Origin: Rhodovibrio salinarum DSM 9154
GTDB lineage: Bacteria > Pseudomonadota > Alphaproteobacteria > Kiloniellales > Rhodovibrionaceae
DNA length: 64,000 bases
Assembly: GCF_000515255.1 (NCBI RefSeq)
Contig: NZ_KI911559.1
Coordinates: 3,228,693 to 3,292,692, forward strand
Direction: 5' to 3'
A program made the translations under genes and the position numbers. The notes under the pieces were generated by a model. The model saw nothing but the letters and a program-made list of their open reading frames with translations, did no database searches and was not told the origin of the DNA. Positions 54,388 to 63,882 of the stretch are shown piece by piece (position 1 is the first letter of the stretch; every line of letters starts with the position of its first letter).

Positions 54388-55351
54388 GCGCGACCCGGCC
54401 ATAACGCCGCCTGGCGAGCTGCGCGCCGGGGCGGCCCGGGCGCTGGAAGCCTCGGCCACGCCCACACAGCTGTTGTGGCGTCGCTTCAAGGGGCATCGCC
54501 TGGCACTTGGCAGCCTGCTGGTGCTGCTGCTGCTCGCGCTGCTGTCCTTCGCCGCGCCGCTGGTCGAGGCATGGAGCGGCCTGTCGGCTACCCGCGTCGA
54601 CCTGATGGCGCGCAATGCCGCCCCCTCGCTCGGCAACCCGCTAGGCACCGACGAGCTGGGCCGCGACCTGCTGATCCGGCTGCTCTACGGCGGTCGGGTC
54701 TCGCTGACGGTCGGGCTGGCCGCGGCCGCGATCTCGGCGGTGATCGGCACGGTGGTCGGGATCGCCGCCGGCTACTACGGCGGCCGGTTCGACGCCGCGC
54801 TGATGCGCTTCACCGACGGCGTGATCTCCCTGCCGCTGCTGCCGCTCTTGATCGTGCTGGCGGCGGTCGACTTCACCAAGCTGGGCCTGCCCGAAGGGCT
54901 GATGACCTCCGAAAGCGCCAGCCTCTACCGCATGATCCTGCTGGTCTCTCTGGTCGGCTGGACGACCGTCGCGCGGCTGGTGCGCGGGGCGACACTGTCG
55001 CTGAAGAGCCGCGAGTTCGTGACCGCCGCCCAGGCGCTGGGCGCCAGCAATGCGCGGGTGATGTGGGTGCACCTGCTGCCCAACGTCGCCTCGCCGATCA
55101 TCGTCTCGACCACCCTGTCGATCGGCAACATCATCCTGCTGGAAAGCGTACTGTCCTTCCTGGGTCTGGGGATCCAGCCGCCGATGGCGAGCTGGGGCAA
55201 CATGCTGACCAACGCCCAGGAACTGATCTATTCCAACCCGATGCTGGCGGTCTGGCCGGGCCTGCTGATCTTCATCACCGTGATCGCCTTCAACTTCCTG
55301 GGCGACGGCCTGCAGGACGCGCTCGACCCGCGCAGCGGGCTGCAGCGGTAG
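54380..55351 (+). CDS. DppC-type ABC transporter permease
   Basis: Starts inside the end of the dppB-type gene (8-base overlap), so it is coupled to it. The 323-residue protein has GTDELGRDLLIRLLYGGRVS, the typical DppC entry, an EAA loop around TAAQALGASNARVMWVHLLP, and FLGLGIQPPMASWGNML at the end. No DppD/DppF ATPase genes follow: the next gene is convergent and unrelated. Confidence 0.9.
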   Translation: MTERDPAITPPGELRAGAARALEASATPTQLLWRRFKGHRLALGSLLVLLLLALLSFAAPLVEAWSGLSATRVDLMARNAAPSLGNPLGTDELGRDLLIRLLYGGRVSLTVGLAAAAISAVIGTVVGIAAGYYGGRFDAALMRFTDGVISLPLLPLLIVLAAVDFTKLGLPEGLMTSESASLYRMILLVSLVGWTTVARLVRGATLSLKSREFVTAAQALGASNARVMWVHLLPNVASPIIVSTTLSIGNIILLESVLSFLGLGIQPPMASWGNMLTNAQELIYSNPMLAVWPGLLIFITVIAFNFLGDGLQDALDPRSGLQR

Positions 55352-55358
55352 GCCAGCC

Positions 55359-57542
55359 TTACAGGATCGCCCAGGTCGTGATCAGCACGCCCCACAGGAC
55401 GATCCCGAACACATGTTGGAACAATGCAATATATCGCACGACGTTGTTCGCGGGATAAAAGCGATTGTAGGCATGGAGGTTGAAGATCGGAACGATCGCG
55501 TCCAGCGAGTACTGAAGGGCTAGCACCCGGGTTGGCCTCAGGTCTTTGTCCACACTGAGGAACCCCGGATAGTTCGACATGTCCTTGGGTTCGAAGTCGG
55601 CGTACCAGAAGCTGGAGCTTGACGGCTTTCCGGCGGTTTCTCCCCACCCATAGCGACGTTGGTACAATGAGGAATAGGCCGCATAGATAATGGCCCCAAC
55701 GAGCCACAAAACAAGCAGGGAAAAGAGGGCCCGTTCCGGTTTGGCGCCATAGCCACCGAACCAAAGCACCGCCGCAAGGGTTTGTTTCGAGATAGAACCA
55801 AAGGCCCATGCCTGATAGTCGGCGTGCTTGGCCTCCTGAAGCTTGTCTCTCGACGCCGCATGATAGCCCTGCTCACGCAAGTAGCCGGCCAGAAAGGTGA
55901 GCGGGTCAACCAGCTCGCCGGTCGGCTGCTCCGCTTCGTCTTCGGCGTGCCACAACGCGTCGGCCCATTCTTCAACGTGCCGCATGCGCTCGCGAGGGTC
56001 TAATGGACCGCGACGATTCCGATCAGACCCAGATGAGTTCTCCGGATCATTATAGGCATCCCTAGGTTCCGGATCGAACAGCGCGTAGCGGAAGCCGCGC
56101 CCGTGCCAGCGCATGCTGCAGTCTTTCGCTTGTTTCCAGTTGATGACGCGGACTTGCGCGGCCGTAAAGTTGAACAAGACGGTTGAATCGTCGGATCTAA
56201 AGCGCCGCGCTGCGGTTGAATCAGGCGAGCACCGCGTTGATTCTTTGATAGGACTAAAACCGAACGGTGGACGCACCCGAAGCTCGCTCTCGGACTCGAC
56301 ACCGGTCAAATCCACGTCGCCATGCCAGATACCATATCCTGCGGTCTGCTTTGGGTCTTCATTTATTTTGACGTCAAGGTGCGGCACCTCGATCTCGCTT
56401 CGCATGGCAAAACGATTGTAACCGAATGTGAGACCATCGACGCCACGTGATGCAGAATTACCCACGAATGTGAACGGACCAAGGACCTTATTATTGTAGA
56501 CAGTGACTTTTTTTGTATCGCCGTTGAACGCCGTATAACCAATCCAGAAACGGCCCTCAACCATATTAGAATTAAAAACTGGGTTCTGGCCAAATACTGC
56601 ATCCCGAATCTGTATTCCTAAAAACTCATTGTCTACAATATATGTCCCATTATTAATTTCTGCTTCATAAATACCAAACACATCAGCGCGGGTACGCCAG
56701 ATTTCTATTTCTCCTTCTATATGGGACCTCCGGATAGAAAATTCCTTAAATTGGCTTTTAAAGATCTGGATACGCCCCTCCAACCGAGTTCCGTTGGCGA
56801 TTATCAGCGACTCATCGAACGTTGCCCCCTCTATCAAAAGCGAGACTGCCCCCGGCCCCTCCTCCCAAAACTTCTGGTTGCCCAGAGGTTTGCGACCGAT
56901 AAAGTCTTGATAGACCGGCCCAGCGCGGATGCGTGTATCAGACAGCATCACCGGAGTGGCTACCCTGATATACTCAAGAACCAGGGGCTCTGGGATCTCC
57001 GCTCCGTGGATCACAAGCCCCCCATTTACGGTCGCAGGCAGGAGATTATCCGTATTCAGCAACGCCACCAACGCCCGTGCAGGTAGATGTCCACGGGACT
57101 GCTTGGCCGCGCCGTCACCCCCACTTCCGGCGTTCTGGCCGAGGTCGACGCGGAGATAGCGTAGTTTGCTTGCCTGCTGCCCTGGACAGCGATCGTCCCG
57201 CCGACACGTTTTTTCGGACGCGACGAATGGCTTTTGCCAAACATCTATAACCCGCTCGCAGAGGGTACGGACCGCCTGCAATTTATCGCCCTGTCCGGCA
57301 GAAGACGCCGTCAATCCTACCAATTGGGTGGCCTCATCCGACATACCAGCGGTCACGGTCAGGCAGTGTTCAACACTGTCGAACGGGCCTTGGTCTTCTT
57401 CAGAGGCTGCGCCCCCTGCCGCTGCATAGGCATCACCAATCACCAAAAACAAAAAGAGCACGACCGCCGCCAGCAGGCACTCCCACGCGCAGAGCGAACC
57501 GAAGGATCTGCGTTGGACATTCGTCCCGTTATCATGAGCCAT
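55359..57542 (-). CDS. Large membrane-anchored protein with probable beta-helix domain
   Basis: The 727-residue protein has one N-terminal helix (about 22-42, probably a signal anchor or signal peptide), a long luminal region with short repeated beta-strand units (LIEGATFDESLIIANGTRLE, RIQIFKSQFKEFSIRRSHIE, GEIEIWRTRADVFGIYEAE), a linker, and two or three C-terminal hydrophobic helices (about 605-630 and 705-726). The repeats suggest a right-handed beta-helix or pentapeptide-like fold. A block before the C-terminal helices (YLREQGYHAASRDKLQEAKH) is also seen in such anchored proteins. AAGGGGG lies before the ATG. Codon use between about 56,300 and 56,900 is more AT-rich than its neighbours, so transfer is possible. 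Function unknown. Confidence 0.7.
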   Translation of the reverse strand: MAHDNGTNVQRRSFGSLCAWECLLAAVVLFLFLVIGDAYAAAGGAASEEDQGPFDSVEHCLTVTAGMSDEATQLVGLTASSAGQGDKLQAVRTLCERVIDVWQKPFVASEKTCRRDDRCPGQQASKLRYLRVDLGQNAGSGGDGAAKQSRGHLPARALVALLNTDNLLPATVNGGLVIHGAEIPEPLVLEYIRVATPVMLSDTRIRAGPVYQDFIGRKPLGNQKFWEEGPGAVSLLIEGATFDESLIIANGTRLEGRIQIFKSQFKEFSIRRSHIEGEIEIWRTRADVFGIYEAEINNGTYIVDNEFLGIQIRDAVFGQNPVFNSNMVEGRFWIGYTAFNGDTKKVTVYNNKVLGPFTFVGNSASRGVDGLTFGYNRFAMRSEIEVPHLDVKINEDPKQTAGYGIWHGDVDLTGVESESELRVRPPFGFSPIKESTRCSPDSTAARRFRSDDSTVLFNFTAAQVRVINWKQAKDCSMRWHGRGFRYALFDPEPRDAYNDPENSSGSDRNRRGPLDPRERMRHVEEWADALWHAEDEAEQPTGELVDPLTFLAGYLREQGYHAASRDKLQEAKHADYQAWAFGSISKQTLAAVLWFGGYGAKPERALFSLLVLWLVGAIIYAAYSSLYQRRYGWGETAGKPSSSSFWYADFEPKDMSNYPGFLSVDKDLRPTRVLALQYSLDAIVPIFNLHAYNRFYPANNVVRYIALFQHVFGIVLWGVLITTWAIL

Positions 57543-57644
57543 GGTATCCCCCTTCCCCCTCGCTAGATATCAGCCGAGGCAGGCTTCTGCGCCGTTCGTG
57601 GCGAGAGGTGGCTTTATTTACGCAGCCTAACGGCTTGCGACCGC

Positions 57645-57803
57645 CTAGCAGCCGGAGCAGCGGTCGCTGGCTTGCGCATGCCCCACCGGGTTCACTCCTT
57701 CAAGCAGGCTGCTTCGGACAGTGTCAGAGCCAAACAATGCGGCTCCGCCGATCAGCACGACCAGGGTCAGGCACGCGATTAGGGTATAGTGCGCGGGTTT
57801 CAT
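57645..57803 (-). CDS. Small membrane peptide with C-terminal CSGC
   Basis: The 52-residue gene starts at 57803 with GGAG nearby upstream. It is one hydrophobic helix (HYTLIACLTLVVLIGGAALF) and a polar tail ending DRCSGC. The final pair of cysteines could bind a metal or form a disulfide. No family recognised; a longer 5' frame has no start signal. Confidence 0.6.
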   Translation of the reverse strand: MKPAHYTLIACLTLVVLIGGAALFGSDTVRSSLLEGVNPVGHAQASDRCSGC

Positions 57804-58021
57804 GGTTTTCTCCCTCACCAAGCACACATCCAAATGCGGAAACATTAATTTATTCGGTCGCCGACCAATCGCAAGCACACTTCAGAGTGGTCGACACCCA
57901 CTTAAGGGAGCCGAATAAGCGAAAAGAACCTGAACGGAATTCGGTCACGCGCACGCATGAAACGCGAATTACCAATAAAACCGGTATGCGCGGAGAAACT
58001 TAACACGGCCCACAGGGCCCG

Positions 58022-58064
58022 GACCCCGCGTCCGGCCAGGACATATCCGGGCCGGACGCGGGTC
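58022..58064. terminator. GC-rich hairpin terminator
   Basis: Left arm 58022-58037 and right arm 58050-58064 form a 15-bp stem with one bulged C. It has no long T-run, and it lies 14 bases after the end of the universal stress protein gene (minus strand). Confidence 0.6.
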
Positions 58065-58078
58065 TCAAGATCGACGGC

Positions 58079-58927
58079 CTAGTGGCTCATCAGCACCGGC
58101 ACGGTCATGTGCTCGAGCATCGTCTCGGTGACGCCGCCCACCACCAGATCACGCAGGCGGGAGTGGGCGTAGCCGCCGATCACCAGCAGGTCGCACCCCT
58201 TGTCGGAGACGCGGGAGAGCAGCGTGTCGCCAGGCTCGATATCGCGGCTTTCCAGGTGCTGGACGTTCACTTTCACGCTGTGGCGCGAGAGATGCAGGCC
58301 GATATCCGCGCCCGGCTCGTCGCCGTGCTTGCCGACCTTCTTCGGATTGACTGAGACGACGTCGACCGACTTCGCCTGCTCCAGCAACGGCAACGCGTCG
58401 TTGACCGCGCGCGTCGCCTCGCGGCCGGCGTCCCAGCCGACCATGATGTTCTGCGCAACCGACAGCACGCCCTTGGTTTCCGGGGCGCCGACGTAAGGCA
58501 CGACCAGCACCGGCCGGCCACAGGAGATCACCACATGCTCGACGATCCGATCGCCGCCGACCGGCGGGTCGTTGGGATCGACCTGGCCCAGGATCACCAA
58601 GTCGGCATAGCGCCCGTGGATCGCCACCACCTCCGGCAGATCGCTGATCCGGGCGCGGGCCTGGCGCGTTTCATAGTTAATGCCGGCGCGCTTGGCCTTT
58701 TTGCCAAACTCCTCCAGCCGGGCCTTGGCACGCTTCTCCTCGCGCTCCTTTTGTTCCTTCTCCAGGGTGGATGGCATGTCCGCCCAACCGGGCAGCTTGT
58801 ACTCACCGATGCAGTAGACGGCCGACAAATGCGCATCGTGCAGGCGCGCCAACTCGATCGCATAGTCCATGCGCTTGGCGCAGGCCTTAGTATCGTCGAT
58901 GTGCAGCAGCAGGTTCTTGAGCGCCAT
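58079..58927 (-). CDS. Tandem universal stress protein (UspA family)
   Basis: The 282-residue protein is two Usp domains: the first starts NLLLHIDDTKACAKRMDYAI and ends near DRIVEHVVISCGRPVLVVP; the second starts AQNIMVGWDAGREATRAVND and ends LVVGGVTETMLEHMTVPVLM. Both keep the ATP-binding G-type glycine pattern near their ends (in the second, LVIGGYAHSRLRDLVVGG). GGGGA lies before the ATG. It probably helps cope with starvation, oxygen limitation or similar stress. Confidence 0.9.
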   Translation of the reverse strand: MALKNLLLHIDDTKACAKRMDYAIELARLHDAHLSAVYCIGEYKLPGWADMPSTLEKEQKEREEKRAKARLEEFGKKAKRAGINYETRQARARISDLPEVVAIHGRYADLVILGQVDPNDPPVGGDRIVEHVVISCGRPVLVVPYVGAPETKGVLSVAQNIMVGWDAGREATRAVNDALPLLEQAKSVDVVSVNPKKVGKHGDEPGADIGLHLSRHSVKVNVQHLESRDIEPGDTLLSRVSDKGCDLLVIGGYAHSRLRDLVVGGVTETMLEHMTVPVLMSH

Positions 58928-59248
58928 CGCCTGGGTCCCCCGATCTCTGATTATGGTGTCTGTGTTGTGGCCTGGCCGCGTCCGGCGCCCGGACGGCGCC
59001 GTAAACTCTTATCCCAGGTCACACGGCAGTCATTGATGGACGTCAAGCCGAAGACGTGTGCCGTCCCGGCAGCCCGCGTCAGGCTAGCAAACGGACCGCC
59101 GCGAAACCACGGGCTGACGCTGTCGGCACGCCACCTTTCGCCTCCAGGAAAACCGCCGGGGCTTTTCTCTCACTTGCCATGGGGCCATATGCCATTTAAA
59201 CGTCCTAAGAGATGTAAATTATATAAATTACGGCACGGAGACGTAGAA
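58928..59248. promoter_or_regulatory. Divergent promoter region before the sulfur genes
   Basis: About 320 bases between the universal stress protein gene and the rhodanese gene. An AT-rich block at about 59,195-59,230 (including TAAATTATATAAATTA) near the rhodanese start is a likely promoter or regulator site. Confidence 0.5.
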
Positions 59249-60184
59249 ATGAGCCTCGTACGCCGCTGGATCGCGCCGATCGCGACGGCTGCCGCGCTCG
59301 CAATCACTGCTGGCAGCGCGCAGGCCGCCGACGACGCACAGCCGCTGGTCGATGCCGCGTGGGTGCACGCACACAAGGACGACCCGAATGTGGTCGTGCT
59401 GGACGTGCGCAACGGCATCACCGGCGATAGCCGTGAGACCTTCGAGGATGGGCATATCCCCGGCGCCGTCTACTCGAACTACAGCACGGCCGGCTGGCGC
59501 ACCACGCAGGACGGCGTCCCCGGCCAGTTGCCGGAAGTCGGCGAGCTCGAGCAGCTCATCGGCAGCCTTGGCATCGACAACGACGACCATGTCGTCGTCG
59601 TGGCCGCGGGAGAGAACGCGCTCGATATGGGCAGCGCCACCCGCGTCTACTGGACCTTCAAGGTGCTGGGGCACGACCAGGTCTCGGTCTTGAACGGCGG
59701 CCACGCGGCCTACGCCCAGCAATACGCGCTGGCCGAGGGCTGGACCGCGCCGGAGCCGGCCGAGTTCGCGGGCGAATTGCAACCGCAGTTGATCGCCGAC
59801 CGCAAGCAGGTAGCAAGCGCCCTGCGCAGCGGCACCGGGCTGATGGACAACCGGCCGCCGGAGCAGTACCGCGGCGAAGCCAAGCACCCCGCCTCCGCCA
59901 AGCCGGGTACCCTGCCGGGCGCGCGCAACGTGCCGCAGAGCCGCCTGACCAATGGCGGCACCTTCGCCAGCAAGGAGCAGATCGCCGAGCTGCTGAAGGA
60001 AGCCGGCCTGGAGCGCGAGGGCGCGCAGATCACTTTCTGCAACACCGGCCACTGGGCCTCGCTCGGCTGGTTCGCAAGCCACGAGATCCTCGGCAACCAG
60101 CAGGCCCGGATGTACGACGGGTCGATGACCGACTGGACCCTGAACGAGGGCGAGGTCGAAGTCGGCGCCGGGCAACGGCAATAG
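59249..60184 (+). CDS. Exported tandem rhodanese (sulfurtransferase)
   Basis: The start at 59249 has GGAG upstream and begins a classical signal peptide (RRWIAPIATAAALAITAGSA, cut after AQA at 26). The upstream part of the open frame is not coding. The mature protein has two rhodanese domains; the first (VVLDVRNGITGDSRETFEDG) lacks the catalytic cysteine, and the second has Cys264 in ITFCNTGHWAS. It transfers sulfane sulfur, for example from thiosulfate or a persulfide, in the periplasm. It starts the sulfur-gene block. Confidence 0.9.
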   Translation: MSLVRRWIAPIATAAALAITAGSAQAADDAQPLVDAAWVHAHKDDPNVVVLDVRNGITGDSRETFEDGHIPGAVYSNYSTAGWRTTQDGVPGQLPEVGELEQLIGSLGIDNDDHVVVVAAGENALDMGSATRVYWTFKVLGHDQVSVLNGGHAAYAQQYALAEGWTAPEPAEFAGELQPQLIADRKQVASALRSGTGLMDNRPPEQYRGEAKHPASAKPGTLPGARNVPQSRLTNGGTFASKEQIAELLKEAGLEREGAQITFCNTGHWASLGWFASHEILGNQQARMYDGSMTDWTLNEGEVEVGAGQRQ

Positions 60185-60236
60185 CCCCGCAGCCCCAAAC
60201 GCCCTCCAGCAACAAAAACCGATAGGAACAATCGTC

Positions 60237-61451
60237 GTGAGTGCCGTCGATACCACTCCAACCGCGCCCAGCCAGACCGGCCATGGCATCCCGCGGATCA
60301 ACCGCACGGTCGTGCTCGCCGCGCTCGCCGCAATGACGGCGATCGGCGCGGTCGTGCTGGATACCGCCGGCGGGCGGATGGGCGTCCTGTTCGTGCTGGG
60401 CGTGCTGCTGGGCGTCAGCCTGTATCACGCCGCCTTCGGTTTCACGGGCAGTTGGCGCAACTTCCTGGCCGAGCGGCGCGGGGCCGGCCTGCGCGCGCAG
60501 ATGGTGATGCTGGGCGTCGCAACCCTGATCTTCCTGCCCCTGCTGGCGAACGGGGAGGTGCTGGGACACGGGGTGTCCGGCGCGGTGCAACCGGCCGGCA
60601 TCTCGGTCATCGTGGGTGCGTTCCTGTTCGGGGTCGGCATGCAGCTCGGCGGGGCCTGCGCCTCCGGCACGCTGTTCACGCTGGGCGGCGGGTCGACTCG
60701 CATGGTGGTGACGCTCGCCTTCTTCATTGTGGGCTCCCTCGCGGGGTCGCTGCACTTCCCCTGGTGGTCCGGCACGCCCGCCCTGGGGCGGATCTCGGTG
60801 TTGAGCGAGTTTGGCCTGATCGGCGCCATCGCGGTCCAGTTCGCCGTGTTCGCCGCGATCTTCTATGCCACCCGCCGACTGGAAATTGCCCGCCACGGCG
60901 AAGCCGCCTCGATCCTGCGCGCGAAGGAGACCGGCGGCATCCGCTGGCTGCAGGGCCCCTGGCCGTTGATCTGGGGCGGCGTGGCGCTCGCCGTGCTGAA
61001 CGGGCTGGTGCTCGCGGTCGGCGGTTTCCCCTGGTCGATCAGCTTCGGCTTCGCGCTGTGGGGCGCGAAGATCGCCAGCGCCCTGGGCGCCGACCTGTCG
61101 CAGACCACCTTCTGGGGCTGGTCGTGGGCGCAGGACGCGCTCAACGCGAGCGTGTTCGCGGACACGATCAGCGTGATGAATTTCGGCATCGTCCTGGGCG
61201 CGCTGCTGGCCGCGGGACTGGCGGGCAAATTCGCACCGGCGCGCCGGATTCCCTGGAAGTCCGCGCTGGCGGCCGCGCTTGGCGGGCTGTTGATGGGCTA
61301 TGGCGCACGCCTCGCCTACGGCTGCAACATCGGCGCCTACTTCTCCGGCATCGCCTCGGGCTCGCTGCACGGCTGGCTCTGGCTGGTCGCCGGCTTGGCC
61401 GGCAACGCGCTCGGCGTCAAGCTGCGCCCCATCTTCGCCATGGGCCGCTAG
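60237..61451 (+). CDS. YeeE/YedE family transporter (TsuA-like)
   Basis: The GTG start has AGGA nine bases upstream. The 404-residue membrane protein is a duplicated YeeE/YedE protein, with the conserved cysteines of thiosulfate carriers in GGACASGTLFTLGGGS and YGCNIGAYFSGIASGS. In TsuA such cysteines pass thiosulfate across the inner membrane. The gene follows the exported rhodanese by 52 bases, so thiosulfate or a related sulfur compound is the likely substrate; this is by analogy. Confidence 0.88.
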   Translation: MSAVDTTPTAPSQTGHGIPRINRTVVLAALAAMTAIGAVVLDTAGGRMGVLFVLGVLLGVSLYHAAFGFTGSWRNFLAERRGAGLRAQMVMLGVATLIFLPLLANGEVLGHGVSGAVQPAGISVIVGAFLFGVGMQLGGACASGTLFTLGGGSTRMVVTLAFFIVGSLAGSLHFPWWSGTPALGRISVLSEFGLIGAIAVQFAVFAAIFYATRRLEIARHGEAASILRAKETGGIRWLQGPWPLIWGGVALAVLNGLVLAVGGFPWSISFGFALWGAKIASALGADLSQTTFWGWSWAQDALNASVFADTISVMNFGIVLGALLAAGLAGKFAPARRIPWKSALAAALGGLLMGYGARLAYGCNIGAYFSGIASGSLHGWLWLVAGLAGNALGVKLRPIFAMGR

Positions 61452-61548
61452 CGGGGAATTCCGGCGGCAGTCCTGGACGTGGACCGCCGCCGGTGCGATA
61501 TGCGGGCGAAAGGTTCCGTCGCTCACGCTCCCGCGAAAGTCCGCCACC

Positions 61549-63063
61549 ATGCACGACGACGACTATCTGACCCCCGAGCAGACGCCCCCCGAGCAGGAGA
61601 TCGAACAGCCGCGCGTGCGCGCGCCGGAGATCGACCGGCCGACGTTGGAGTGGTTCAACGTCGACGGTCCGCTCAAGCTGGCCGACCTGCGCGGTAAGCT
61701 GGTGATCCTGGACTTCTGGGCGGCCTGCTGCATCAACTGCATGCACGTCCTCCCGGCGCTGCGGACGGTCGAGGCGGCCTATCCGGACGAGGTGGTGGTG
61801 ATCGGCGTCCACTCGCCCAAGTTCGCCGCCGAACAGCGCCCGGAAAACGTCCGCAAGGCGATCCAGCGCTACGGCATCACCCATCCGGTCGCCAACGACG
61901 TCAACTTCGAGCTATGGCAGGAATACGCCGTGCGCGCCTGGCCCACGCTGGTGTTCATCGGCCCGGAAGGGCACGTGATGGGCCAGATGTCGGGCGAGCC
62001 GGACGCCGAACGACTGCTCACGGCCGTCTCCGAACTGGTCGAGCAGTGGGACACGCAGGAGCTGCTATCCCCCTCGCCCAGCCCGGGCGCTGAGCAGCCA
62101 CGGCCGGAGGGCGCGTTCGCCTTTCCGGGCAAGCTGAAACCGATCCCCGACGGCGACCAGACCTGGGCCTTGGCCGATGCCGGGCATCACCAGATCGTTG
62201 TGCTGGACGACCAGGGCCATGAGCTGCGCCGTTTCGGGACCGGACAGCCCGGCTTTGCCGACGGCGACGCGAACCGGGCCGCCTTCAACCTGCCCCAGGG
62301 CCTGTGCGCCGACGCGCAGTTCATCTACGTCGCCGATACCGGCAACCATGCGATCCGCCGGATCGAACTGGAGAGCGGCAAAACGATTACCCTCGCCGGC
62401 ACGGGCGAGCGGGGCATGGTGGTCGACGACGACGAGCCGTCACTAGCCGCCGCTCTGGCCTCGCCTTGGGACATCGAGGCCGATGGCGACATCCTCTACA
62501 TCGCCAACGCCGGCACACATCAGCTGTTGCGCCTGGACGTCGAGGCACGCGTGCTACGGCCACTGGCTGGCAACGGCGGCGAGGACATCGTCGACGGCGA
62601 CGCGCTGGACGCCCAACTCGCCCAGCCGAGCGGCCTCGCGCTCGACCGCCGGCAGCAGCTGCTCTACTTCGCGGATTCCGAGACCTCCAGCGTGCGCGTA
62701 CTGGCACTCGGCAACCGCGAGGTCGTGACCCTGGTCGGCGAAGGACTGTTCGACTACGGCTGGGACAACGGCCCGTTCACGATGGCCAAGCTGCAGCACC
62801 CGATGGGCGTGGCGCTGGCGAGCGGCGAGGTACTGGTCGCCGATAGCTACAACCAGAAGGCGCGCGTCCTCGATCTCGCGGCCAAGCGGGTCACCGATCT
62901 GGACGACGGCTTTGACTGCGCCGACGACGCCTGCATCCCACCGGCCGAGCCCGCCGGCATCTGGGCCGATGGCCCGGACCGCGTGCTGCTGTCCGATACC
63001 AACAACCACCGCATCCTGGAATACCTGCGCACCGAACGCCTGTACCGAACCTGGGCGGGATGA
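61549..63063 (+). CDS. Thioredoxin-like/NHL-repeat protein (NHLRC2-like)
   Basis: The start at 61549 gives a 504-residue protein with no signal peptide, so it is cytoplasmic. The N-terminal thioredoxin-like domain (about 30-175) has LVILDFWAACCINCMHVLP, the CCINC motif of NHLRC2 in place of CxxC. The remainder is a six-bladed NHL-type propeller, with repeats such as GLCADAQFIYVADTGNHAIR, IEADGDILYIANAGTHQLLR and GVALASGEVLVADSYNQKAR. The human relative is required for development, but its chemistry is poorly known. Position between YeeE and TauE genes suggests a sulfur or redox role here. Confidence 0.92.
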   Translation: MHDDDYLTPEQTPPEQEIEQPRVRAPEIDRPTLEWFNVDGPLKLADLRGKLVILDFWAACCINCMHVLPALRTVEAAYPDEVVVIGVHSPKFAAEQRPENVRKAIQRYGITHPVANDVNFELWQEYAVRAWPTLVFIGPEGHVMGQMSGEPDAERLLTAVSELVEQWDTQELLSPSPSPGAEQPRPEGAFAFPGKLKPIPDGDQTWALADAGHHQIVVLDDQGHELRRFGTGQPGFADGDANRAAFNLPQGLCADAQFIYVADTGNHAIRRIELESGKTITLAGTGERGMVVDDDEPSLAAALASPWDIEADGDILYIANAGTHQLLRLDVEARVLRPLAGNGGEDIVDGDALDAQLAQPSGLALDRRQQLLYFADSETSSVRVLALGNREVVTLVGEGLFDYGWDNGPFTMAKLQHPMGVALASGEVLVADSYNQKARVLDLAAKRVTDLDDGFDCADDACIPPAEPAGIWADGPDRVLLSDTNNHRILEYLRTERLYRTWAG

Positions 63064-63147
63064 TCGGCCGGGATAACCGGGCGTAGCCCCGTACCAATCC
63101 CGGAACCGAGCTATCCCCAGGCGCGCGGGCATGCTATCGCGCGCGCC

Positions 63148-63882
63148 ATGTTGAACGGGTTGATCGACTCCGCCTTCCCGATCGCCGCTGCGATGGCGAT
63201 CGTCGCGGGCCTCGTGCGCGGTTTTGCCGGCTTCGGTTCGGCGATGCTGCTGGTGCCCTCGCTCTCGGCGCTGTACGGACCACAGGTGGCGATCCCGATG
63301 CTGGGGGTCATGGAACTGGCGGTCGGCGGGCAGTTGCTACCGAAAGCCGCCAAAAGCGCGGAGCCGCATACCGTCGGCTACCTGTCGGCTGGCGCGCTGC
63401 TGGGCATCCCGCTGGGCGCCGTGCTGCTGGTGCTGGTCCCGGCGGAACCGATGCGCTGGGCGATCTCCACGTTGATCCTGGTCGCGGTGGGGCTGCTGGT
63501 GTTCGGCGTCGGGCGCAAGGGGCCGGCGCGACGCAACGGCACCGTACTGACCGGCGGACTATCGGGCCTAACCGCCGGAGCGACTGGCATGGGTGGGCCG
63601 CCCGTGGTGATCTACTTCCTGGCCGGCACCGATGCCGCCGCGTCGATCCGGGCGACCCTGATCTGTTTCTTCCTGTTCACCACCGTCTGGCAAGGCACGG
63701 TCTATATCGCCAACGACCTGCTGACCTGGGAGATCGCGGCCAGGGGCGCCCTGCTCTATCCCGGCTTCGCGCTCGGCGCGGTGGCCGGATCGCGACTGTT
63801 CACCGGCTCCAAGGAACAGACCTACCGCCGGGTCGCCCTGGTCCTGGTCGCGGCAGTCGCCGTGGTCAGCGTGCTGGTCTAA
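63148..63882 (+). CDS. TauE/SafE family sulfite exporter-like membrane protein
   Basis: The 244-residue protein has about eight helices in two repeats, each with the family pattern: VRGFAGFGSAMLLVPSLSAL near the N-terminus and GLTAGATGMGGPPVVIYFLA in the second half. Members export sulfite, sulfoacetate or related anions. It closes the run of sulfur-handling genes, 84 bases after the NHLRC2-like gene. Confidence 0.9.
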   Translation: MLNGLIDSAFPIAAAMAIVAGLVRGFAGFGSAMLLVPSLSALYGPQVAIPMLGVMELAVGGQLLPKAAKSAEPHTVGYLSAGALLGIPLGAVLLVLVPAEPMRWAISTLILVAVGLLVFGVGRKGPARRNGTVLTGGLSGLTAGATGMGGPPVVIYFLAGTDAAASIRATLICFFLFTTVWQGTVYIANDLLTWEIAARGALLYPGFALGAVAGSRLFTGSKEQTYRRVALVLVAAVAVVSVLV

